Assembly: GCA_050084515.1 (NCBI GenBank)
Contig: CM114274.1
Coordinates: 40,176,001 to 40,240,000, forward strand
Source of the DNA: Blasia pusilla
Lineage: Eukaryota; Marchantiophyta; Marchantiopsida; Blasiales
Length of the DNA stretch: 64,000 bases
Direction: 5' to 3'
Program-made: the position numbers and the translations under genes
Notes under the pieces: model-generated
What the model saw: the letters and a program-made list of their open reading frames with translations, nothing else
The model's database searches: none
Told to the model about the DNA's origin: nothing
Shown: positions 55,485-64,000 of the stretch, one piece after another
How the letters are laid out: each line of letters begins with the position of its first letter
How positions within the stretch are numbered: the first letter of the stretch is position 1

Positions 55485-56250
55485 CCAACCCGACAGCTTC
55501 GACAGGTTGCACGCTTCCCGAGGGTTCAAGGCATCCGTCCTCGTGGAAACCCGTCGGAGTTCGATAGGTTGCGCGCCTCCGTCGTCTTCGGACAAGAACA
55601 CGAGGTACTCACGCAACCCGTCGGAGACCGACAGGTTGCGCGCCTATGCCGTCTTTGGACAAGAACGCGAGGTACCCACGCAACCCGTCGGATTCCGGTG
55701 GGTTGCACGCTTCCCTCATCTTGGGATAACAAGGAGGGCTTCCCGTGAAACTCGTCAGAGGCCGACAGGTTGCATGCTTCCTTCATGTAAGCGTTACAAG
55801 GCGAGGCACTTGTGCAACCCGTCTCAAGCCGACGGGTTGCGTGCCTCTGCTGTCTTTGGGCAAGAAAGTGCGGCCCACGCAACTCATTGGAAACAGACGG
55901 GTTGTATGCTTCCTTAATGTAAGTGTAACAAGGTGAGGCAATTGCGCAACCCGTCTGAGGCCGACGGGTTGCGCGCCTCTGCCGTCTTTGGGCAAGAAGG
56001 CGCGGCACCCGCGCAACTCGTCGGAACCAACGTCTCGACGGGTTCCATGCTTCCTTCATGTTAGCGTTACAAGGTGAGGCAGAAGCGTGCAACCCGTCTG
56101 AAGCCGCCGGGTTGCACGCTTCGCTTATCTTAGGTTAATAGGCGAGGTACCAGGGTTCCCCGTTGGTTATCGACAGGTTGCACGCTTTTCTATCCCTCGG
56201 GTAACAATGCGACAACGCATAGTTCCGAGGCAACCCATTGCAATCTGACG
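55485..56250. repeat. Intergenic palindrome array with a ~66-bp period
   Basis: About twelve units lie between the two divergent genes. Each has GCAACCCGTC...GAC(G/A)GGTTGC followed by GCGCCTCYGYCGTCTTTGG or CTTCCTTCATGTWAGCGTTACAAGG spacers. The best palindromes are near 55944-55974 (GCGCAACCCGTC / GACGGGTTGCGC). The location between divergent starts makes this the likely promoter region of both genes. Confidence 0.88.
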
Positions 56251-56639
56251 GGTCACAAGATCTACCTTGAGTTGGACAATCCCGAAAAAGTCCCCAACGA
56301 TTGGTTGCCTAAGCATATGCAAGCGATATCTTGTGTTGATGCTAGCAAAATCGACTCAAAAAACCTTTGGTCGGCAAGAAGGGGGTACCAACCCAACGGG
56401 TTCCAACAAAAAGAAGTGCATGCTTCGAAACCAACGTCTCTGATTCCCAAATTTTGCAACCCACCTGACTCCGACAGGTTGCAACGGAATTGGATCCATT
56501 GTGTCAGAAATTTTCAACTACCAAACTTCATCTTGTCAGTCAAATTCTGTCAGGAGAATCTGAGTCCCTATTCGCTATAAATTAAACATTCTCATTCTCA
56601 TACCAATTTTCTGTCTCCTCCCGGTGGAATCTTCTAGGA

Positions 56640-59600
56640 ATGGACAATTATGTGAAGCTCACTTGTGGCAGTCATCTAGCGGCCCTTCCTCAATCAGAAA
56701 TCGTTCGACCGCAAGCTCGTGAGTCTTTCATAGCAATGGATGAAAATTTTCTCTCAGTTCGATTTCTTCTCCAAATTGGAACCATCTTTGTATCCAAGGA
56801 TGTTAGGGTGGACGGTACGAAGGACATAATAGGTGAGACAGTCCAGCTAGTGATTGCAGACCGTAAAGTATGGAATCTCCTACCTCTAGCAAATGGTCAA
56901 TACAGAGTTTACGGATTGCCCCTGAATTCCACTGTTTCCCAAGTAGACGGTCGAGAATTTCCTAGTGCACCGAGCTTTACGTTTGCAACTCCTAGCTCAG
57001 TAGATCTGGCTTCGACTCCAACTTCACACGCTCGTTACGATGTTGTACTTCCTGAAGATATTCCGGATGTTGTCAACCTCAGTGGATCTGTCGGACACCA
57101 ACCGGGCCCTCTGTCCGCCTACTCGTTCCTCTTGCGAGTATCAGGCAATAGTTTGCTATCGTCTCTGGCCTTGAAAATGTTCAAGCATATTCTTGTTGAC
57201 GAGCTGCCGCCCACGTACGATGGTAATTGTATTTTTGAGTTGCCTCCACTTGTTGCTCCTGCTCAAAAGAAAGATGGAGGACGCTTGAAGGATATGCACA
57301 AAAAGTCTGATTGTCACCGATGGTGCAGGCTTCAACGCACTAGTGCTTCAATTCCAAATGGTCCTTGGATTGTCTCTCGCTGCCAACGCGTTGGAGCCTT
57401 GGAGTGTAGAAGTCCAGCATGCCTATATCTAGAGCGTAACGGGCGAGTCAATACATCACAATTCCCAAAGAATGCAGAAACTCCATATGAGGTCGGTCCC
57501 ACCATACCGCTGGGAGGCCATCGATGTCCTCATTGTCAAGCATCCCCCTTCTGCGTTGGAGCGTATCCTGCATACATATTTTTCATTGTCCACAACTTGG
57601 GCTCCACATCAGAGTACACAAGGTTGGCAGTTCATATTGGCTCCCACACTCATCCTGTGACTGATGCAATTCAGAGACACATCAAGGAGGATGTCGCGAA
57701 GAAAATGGCCGAGGTCTACAGAAACTCTCCAAGTTCAAAGCCCGGAGTGATCAAGCTCACAATAGCATCACAAATTTGTGAAAAATTGCTTGGAATCCTT
57801 GGACAAGGCGAGATCACGGCTGCTGAGGAGAAATAACTCTGGGAAAATCTCGCATTTCTCGCTTATCCTGAATGCTTCCGGAATTTGTTGCGTCAAATAC
57901 AGGTACAGGATGGAAAGACGGCCGAAATGGATGCCATTGCTAGAATCAAGGCCAACTCCAGATTTCCATTCATTCAGAGATGGCAGTTCATGGGCCAAGG
58001 AGGCGAGGGATCCAAGGCCTATGTCTTCAAAATGTCAACCACAGGTCGGTTGAGTGGCCTCGATCTTATAGATCGAATGAGGGAAGGGGAAGATCTTTAC
58101 AGGAGCTAGGTAAGCTTTGATATTTGCTACAGAGTGTTGAATGGATGGTTGACAATGAATGCTCACGTTTATGACCATGTGGAGAAGGGACTCAAAACTA
58201 TATTTGTCTGTGAAGTAAAAGCAGAAGACGTTGGCAGTTTGAAGATGTGCTGGTTATTCTTATTCGAGGTGGTGAAGGAAAACAAAAGGCCACTTCCAGA
58301 AATTTATGGGTTCATGGCGGACAATGCACAACCTGGGTGGATTGCTATCAGGGAAGTGTTCTGGGATGGAGAGGTTCAACCGGAGAGGGAAAGGTCGGAT
58401 GCTTTCCATTGGCAACAATCTGTGACCCGGTACACCAAATCTTGCATCAAGGAGAATAAGAGGACAGAGCATGTCACTCTACTCCAACGCTGCAAGGACA
58501 GCAAAACCTTGAAAGAGGCCATGGAATGCCATGAAGAACTTCATGGATGGTGGGAAAGCATGCGATTGAGGGGAAGTACAAAGAGTTGTGCTCTTGGTTG
58601 AGTTGGTGGACTGTACGTATGAGACAATAGGGAAACTTCATGCGGCAGGTGAGTTCACTATTTTGTCTTGTCAAGCTCATGCTAAGAATTGTTTGAAAAG
58701 TTGCAGCTCAAGTTGAGAAGTGTGGGAACTATAGGGATTTCAAACCAAAGAAACCAAGAAATTTGTCGGATGCGACGGGTTTCCCGAGTGTGCAACCCGT
58801 CCGAAACGGACGGGTTGCCCGAGTGTGCAACCCGTCCAAAATAGACGGGTTTCCTGAGTGTGCAACCAGTCAGAAACCGACGGGTTGCATCCAGAATTTT
58901 GGTGCAACCCGTATACAAGTATGCAAGTCGCATGCATACAAGGCCTGCAAATAGTTCGACCCGGATGGGTTTTAGATGACTTGCACTTGGATCTTCCAGC
59001 TCGGAGTGGCCAAAGGTTCTTGCAACCCGTCGGAATTGGACGGGTTGCAGTAGGTGTTTCCTGGGTGTTGCAACATGTCGGGACCCGACGGGTCACAGAG
59101 TTTGACTTCTGAGCTATTTTTGTTCCCCTTCTAACATTGCCTTCGTTGCAGGGATTGAACATTCATGAAAATGCCCTCTGCCCCAACACAAGTGGAGCAG
59201 AAAGTGTTCATTCCTCGTGAGGGTCGTCACAAGCATGCCAACGAATTTCACTTGTGGAGGCATGCCAACAAGACCAGGCAAGAGCAATGCTACAGTCTGC
59301 ATCATCCCATATCTTCCTCGAAAAAGGCATAACAAAAGGAAGGGGGCCTTCGATCTACGAGCTCTATGTCAGGGCGGCTGTGAGATCTGGTGATGAAAAA
59401 CTCTATGTGGAAGCCTTCAACCGGTGCGTAGCAGAAACTCCCCTCGAGCAAGACGTACACATTGGTGGGGATATTCGTGGGCACGTTTCAAGACATCCCA
59501 TACAGATGGTGGTAGAGTAGTCCGAGCGAGACTCGTGGAGACCAGATAAGTATCTTGATTTCAGGCAGGTGAAGAGGCAACATCGAGGAACAAATCCGGT

Positions 59601-60654
59601 GATTGATTTGGATGAGGAAATTATGCCGCCCAGTTATTCGGGGACCCTGGACCGCTCCCAAATCCGTGATGGAGTAACTTCTCCAAAATCAGTGAATGTT
59701 TTATTTTAAAAGCCCTCCGTTGCTGGAAGTTTGCAACATCCGGTCGGTGGGGTGGTTCAACAATATGGGATTCCGGTAATGGAGGTGGATTGCAACCTAA
59801 AACGATGGCATATATCTCCGAGCAACCCAGGACGTGGACCCACTTGCAGGGTAGGATCTGATGGCATAAGGAGAGCATGCGCCCCTTTCCTAAATAAGAA
59901 CTGTATAAGGATTGGACGACCACTACTTGGGTTTTGGGGACTCAAAACCTTTGATCGTTTCATGAGGACCGGGGATCAATTGAAGTACTTCTTCTGCCCA
60001 AATGAATCTTGCGCTTTCCGCAAGTCTTATCCGACTGCCATTTGAGCTCAGGGGAATACCCTCACGATTTGGCCAATCGCCGCAAGTACGAACTGCACTC
60101 AAGACGAAGTGGATAATCTTACAAGTGCCGATTTCATACTCATAGATGGAGGAAGTTTGGAGCATGTTCACATTACATAGACCTTCGTATTTTGTATTCA
60201 ACCCAAGATTGACGTCAACAAGTACCCGGAGAAGGTGGATAATCTCAATCCACTATTTCTGTTTGAGTCTAAAAATGGGATGAAGAGAAACATAATGTGT
60301 AGGCCAACGGTGGAGAGAGCAAAGCGAATTGCATCAGCTCGGGAGGCAAAAATGGAGATCATCGCCACGAAAGATGTCCTGAGTGGCAATGAAATAGGAA
60401 GGATGTATTGGGTCAGGAATAACACTGTAAATTCAAGTGTCACAAGGGTGTATGTGGTGCACATCTGTTGCTTTCCCACATATTCATGTGATGACTTTGT
60501 CCAAAGAGAGACAAGTGGCAAAAGGTATTTCCCTTGTAAGCACATGTACTATGTGTTGTTGGTAGTTTTAAGAGAGTCGGAGGTAGGAGTAGGAATCCAC
60601 CAACCAATTCTGTCCCTCAAAGAAGTGCGAAGTATTTTAAACAAACCACTTTGA
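56640..60654 (+). pseudogene. MULE-type transposase with SWIM zinc finger
   Basis: The transposase would cut out and reinsert the element. ATG at 56640 opens one frame that reads to 58601, broken by TAA 57834 and TAG 58107. It holds a Cys/His segment (HRCPHCQASPFCVGAYPAYIFF), HIGSHTHPV (near 57630-57660), LTMNAHVYDHVEKGLKTIFVCEV (about 58149-58217), and GFMADNAQPGWIAIREVFW with the second catalytic Asp. DAFHWQQSVTRYTKS follows. After a frameshift near 58560 it reads to CAG|GTGAGT at 58648. The next exon starts at 59152. Downstream pieces (PSIYELYVRAAVRSGDEKLYVEAFNRCVAETPLEQDVH, RPDKYLDFRQVKRQ, GRGPTCRVGSDGIRRAC, LLGFWGLKTFDRFMR) lead to a SWIM finger at 60481-60543 (YSCDDF...CKH). There the first Cys is replaced by Tyr. 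Confidence 0.8.
58649..59151 (+). other. Intron of the MULE transposase gene with palindromes
   Basis: Donor CAG|GTGAGT at 58648/58649 and acceptor TTCGTTGCAG ending at 59151 are canonical, and the protein continues as GLNIHENALCPNTSGAES. Palindromes include four tandem units at 58763-58890 (GCAACCCGTCCGAAACGGACGGGTTGC at 58797-58823 region) and two more at 59021-59047 and 59069-59094. The exons on either side contain none. Confidence 0.82.
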
Positions 60655-61048
60655 GGATGCAAAATGAGGTTTTAGATTGTACTTTCATTTTTCCAGAACC
60701 TTCACTTTGAGCTTGAACTCTATTCAACCTAGGGCAAATGATATATTTTTTCAAGACCTTGGATGGAAAAAATGATTGGTTCCACACTTATGATTCCACT
60801 GATTTTTCACTTTTCTAAATTATGTGCAATTTGGAACTCGTCGGACTCAGAGGGGTTGCCAAAATATGGAAGAGGAAAAAAAAACTGTGGGACTGCTTAA
60901 TAATTGAGCAAAAAAGTGCAAAAAAATTCACACAAAAAGTTTCCTCTCTTCAACCCAACGGAAACTCTCTTCAAAAAAAAGTATCTCTTTCGGTTGAAGG
61001 TAGTTTCCTCTCTCCTCTCTCCTCTCTTCCTCTCCTCTTACCGCACCT
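60655..61048. other. 3' flank and right terminus of the MULE
   Basis: The last palindrome (GGAACTCGTCGGACTCAGAGGGGTTGCC) is at 60834-60861. After it come T- and A-rich stretches, AGTTTCCTCTCTTC repeats and a CCTCTCTTCC pyrimidine tract running to the element end CCGCACCT at 61048. Confidence 0.6.
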
Positions 61049-61058
61049 CCTATCTAGT
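61049..61058. repeat. Right target site duplication CCTATCTAGT
   Basis: Exact match to 48273-48282. It directly follows the purine/pyrimidine terminal tract. Confidence 0.75.
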
Positions 61059-61566
61059 TTATCCCTTTGGAGAGACATTAATGAACCGATTCATATAATG
61101 GCCAACTATGGTCCTATGATACTTTTGATCGTTGCCTACTACATGATTTAGGATTGTACAATTTGGCTATGTACTCCTTTAGTGACTCATAGATGCTAAT
61201 AGAATCTACATACCTCATTAATTTGGTTTCAACTTTCAAGACTAGGTATGCAATTTTTTGGTATTCAAACATGAAGTGCTTTACACAAACTTCATAGTTA
61301 GAAATTTTGGGATTAGATGTTACAAGAATGTGATGGCCTCAATATAACCATATTTTATCCCTATTGTAAGAGAATAGAAAGTGTATGTTGTGATCTTATA
61401 TTGAATCTATATATAGGAGGATGCAATTTTTGAAGTTGCTCCTCTATTTGAGAGATGTCTCTAGATTTCTCTCAAAATTACTTTTCACCACCTTAATGGT
61501 ATCCTATAGAGACATTGAAACATATATTACAAGGATCCGTGCATCGGACAGTTCCTTAGGGATCCT

Positions 61567-61590
61567 CACTAGTAGAAAAACACTTGTTAG
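61567..61590 (+). repeat. Possible left terminus of another CACTA element
   Basis: CACTAGTAGAAAAACACTTG closely matches the terminus of the 11187-18758 element (CACTAGTAGAAAAAGGGCTA on its right end). No matching right end lies downstream, so the element would have to extend past the window, or this is a remnant. Confidence 0.4.
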
Positions 61591-61599
61591 ATAATTCCT

Positions 61600-64000
61600 C
61601 ATGCATTAATGACTTCTGCAACCATAAGGTCTGCCCTTACTCAAAGAAAGGCTCTTGACACAACACTAGAGCGATCCAAAAAGAAATGGAAAGGGGATTT
61701 GAACCTTCAAAGCTCCACCCGCACACTACGACCCATAACTCTATCCTACCATCGGTTTTTTTTTTAATGTAAGGGTCATTTGTATTTACTTATTTAGATA
61801 TTTTTTTCACCTTCCCATCCAAGTTTTCCTTGCATGCAATAAAAGCGTGTGGTTAACATTAGATGTGTTTCACTATGCAAAGATAATATGCTAGTATCAT
61901 TAGGGAGAGGATGCCAATACAAGTGTCCCCATGCTCTTCTATTTACAAGCTAGTACTTATCCAATCAAGAAGACCAACATATTATAAAGATCAAAAGCTC
62001 TTGTATTAATCCTTTCGCACATATTGTACATTAAAGTCAAATAAGGAGACCCATACATTATAGTGTGCATAAGTTCTTGTATTTATCCTCTCTCACACAT
62101 ATTATTTGGACAAGTGAAACAAGGATCGAGGCCCACACATTATAAGATCTACTCTACTCTCACACATATTACACGTAATATAAAAATAAAATATGGAGCC
62201 CCAAAAATTATAATAAGCATAAGTTCTCAAATTATTTTTTTTAAGATGAAGATTAAAATAAAGGAAAAAAGCATTTGATTGTCGAGAGTCATCATAATTC
62301 TCATTTCATTTCATGTAGAGACATTTCGATCCTAGTCAAGCACAACCTTTTGTACGAGTGAGCCCAACTATCAACATTGAAAATCAATATGTATGGAGCT
62401 AGGAGTAAACTTGGCCAACAAAATTCTCAAAATTATGTGGCCTCCCTCACTTTACCGGTTGCATTTTTTACGAGGTACGGAGACTTTCTGGCAACATGTT
62501 GGCTGAAAATCGAGATGATGGAACTATGCGAGGTTCCAAGGAATACATGCAAGGAAATTTGAGGTTCCAACAAAGATTCTATGGATTTTTTTCTATTGAT
62601 GTGATACCTTCTATTGGATTACTACCGCGTCACATTCTGATTGCCAAAAAACTAGAAGAGTCCTCCAATAAGGAAGTGACCCTTGTAGTACCAAGAAGGA
62701 GTAGATCTTATTTAAAACATTGGAGCCCTCCATCATAGGGCAAGCCGCCAGACGTCCAAGGTTGAGACTAGAGACTCGTGGAGAGGCGGGAGTTCAAGAC
62801 TCACCCAAGGGATAGTCTTGAGGGGGATGGGAGGGGAGGCAAAACAACAACTGCCAAGGGACGGGCGGAGCAACATGTGAGAGCCGCTAGTGGAGCTACA
62901 TGTAACATTTGAGCAAGCAAGAGGAAGTGCCATGTGTAGTAGGAAATGGCCCATTTGCATGCCTCCTCATACAAATCGGACTTGTGACCTTGCAGTTTGC
63001 ACAATTCTCGAATATGTGGAAGTTATTGATTTCTATGAATGCACCTGTTATCCATGACTTGTGCAAAGATGAACAAATTAAGTTTTGTTGATATATGTTA
63101 TTATATTAGCGAGGTTGTTCTTAGAAGGAGCCTTTCTACAGTGCAATAGTCTCCTTTCTTTGGGAACATAATTCATGAGTCCATTGACTTATCTATTACC
63201 ACACATCTTATTATGGTTGTGACCTACTTATATGAGGATCAGATTAAGAGTTCCTTTATAGGGTTGCTATAAAGTCCATAGATCATAGAATCTATTCTCT
63301 ACGTCACCAGGCTTCATTCCAAAGCAACTCTAGACCTTGAGCTTTGCAAGCTGAAGACTCAGATTGAGTCCCAAAGACTTAATCGATTGCACATCCATGT
63401 AGATATCCAAGAAACCACCAAGCACTAATTGGATCAAGTCTATCTTAGCTCAAACCCAAAATATAGCCAAACACGCATCACAATAAGTTCTTGGTTCAAG
63501 GGCTTGAGCAACAAGAGAGGGAGAGTGTCCACCCTCCAATAGGTACTTTTGGAGTTCTTCGGGTAAGCCCCACCTTCCCCATTGTCTCCCTTGAGCTTTT
63601 GATTTTGGCCCTCAACCCAAACGTGGTTAATGACTCGCGGACTGAAGTTTAACTAGATATCCATCAAGATGGCTTGGCGGAGCCTTCTTGCGCTTATGCA
63701 ACTCCAAGCTCCCCAAGTGTATCTTAGAACTTGGCCCGCATTTAATGTTTCTCATGGCTAGCGTCGATCTTGACTCCCTTTTTTGCGTCTCATGGTTCTG
63801 GGTCTTGCAGCCCTATCCATTTCTGAACTAGTATTGTGGCATCTTTCCCATCTTTACTACTTATGTATTCCTTGCTTCTTGCCCTTGACTTAGCACTTGG
63901 CTTTAAGATCTCAAATCGCGAGTAGCTATGCCCCTTTATCATTTAAGGCTAGTCACAAGACACACATGCATCTTGCTTAGCGTTGATCACATAGCTAGTT
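61600..64000. other. Unassigned right flank
   Basis: No gene is recognised. Open stretches at 62496-62738 (RFQQRFYGFFSIDVIPSIGLLPRHILIAKKLEESSNKEVTLVVPRRSRSYLKHW) and 62909-63091 look partly protein-like but match no family I know. A GGTTCAAATCC word on the minus strand near 61690 resembles a tRNA B box without the rest of a tRNA. 63100-64000 shows nothing. Confidence 0.45.

Larger units (their letters stand above)
48283..61048. mobile_element. Mutator-like transposon carrying a DNA methylase gene, 12.77 kb
   Basis: Four observations define it. Exact 10-bp direct repeats flank it. Both ends run into purine-rich tracts in inverted orientation (AGGAGAGAGGAAGAGAGGAG on the left; GAGGAGAGGAAGAGAGGAGA on the right, reverse-complemented). 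A pair of stretches with AAACTTTTTG...TTTTT in inverted orientation lies inside them. It contains a MULE transposase gene and a divergent ParB-methylase gene. The palindrome family is restricted to this interval. The outermost 15 bases of the two ends do not match well, and the purine tracts are low complexity, so the terminal inverted repeats are weak evidence on their own. Both genes have in-frame stops, so this copy is not autonomous now. Confidence 0.75.

Noticed and set aside
57834-58109. Reassigned stop codons (TAA/TAG read as Gln), since many in-frame stops are TAA or TAG at Gln-like places
   Set aside because: TGA also interrupts conserved frames (32798, the protease at about 32070), TAG replaces Trp near 58628, and frameshifts are common. 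Ordinary decay explains the pattern better.
61680-61770. tRNA gene on the minus strand (GGTTCAAATCCCC B-box-like word)
   Set aside because: No matching acceptor stem, D arm or anticodon arm could be paired. At most a tRNA-derived SINE scrap.

Overview
The window looks like gene-poor, transposon-dense nuclear DNA of a streptophyte, meaning a charophyte alga such as a stonewort, or a non-seed land plant. This is inference. It rests on plant-type telomere-like units (CCCTAAA), a plant-type CACTA element, Ty3/gypsy, MULE and DUF7869-like relics, canonical GT-AG introns, and a gypsy element that carries a cytosine methyltransferase, a combination I recall being reported from charophytes. I see no intact ordinary host gene. 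Almost every coding stretch has frameshifts and in-frame stops, and several stops look like C-to-T changes (CAG to TAG, CGA to TGA).

Layout. 1-7.66 kb: the 5' part of a minus-strand Ty3/gypsy element, in the order gag (zinc knuckles, RGG tail), protease, DNMT3-like C5-cytosine methyltransferase, RT-RNase H; integrase lies off the left edge. A 5S-rRNA-like internal promoter sits near its 5' LTR. 8.8-19.3 kb: a MULE-type transposase relic split inside its SWIM zinc finger by a 7.6-kb CACTA element (11187-18758) with a GTA target duplication. 19.4-24 kb: mostly unrecognised, with one family of short palindromes. 24.1-28.1 kb: a decayed multi-segment gene of an unnamed, probably transposon-related family. 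28.6-34.35 kb: a rearranged second gypsy copy. Its protease-DNMT-RT half runs on the minus strand and its integrase half on the plus strand; the integrase ends in a PHD finger and is followed by an LTR. 34.9-46.55 kb: two copies of one module, a DUF7869-like relic followed by a telomere-like tract. The second copy carries a 305-bp insertion and a 676-bp solo LTR, both datable against copy one.

The most interesting segment is 48283-61048. It is bounded by an exact 10-bp direct repeat and by purine-rich inverted ends. It holds two divergent genes. On the minus strand is a spliced gene with a ParB-like DGNHR motif and a permuted N4/N6-type DNA methylase domain. On the plus strand is a MULE-type transposase with a SWIM finger. 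About 40 copies of a 27-33 bp palindrome of type GCAACCCGTCGG-N-CCGACGGGTTGC lie in the introns, intergenic spacer and ends of this segment. They are essentially absent from the exons and I saw none outside the segment. I read it as one decayed Mutator-like transposon encoding its own DNA methylase.

Two unrelated mobile elements here therefore each carry a DNA methyltransferase: gypsy with a C5 type, and the MULE with an amino type. Both are decayed, so this describes what the families encode, not activity at this locus.
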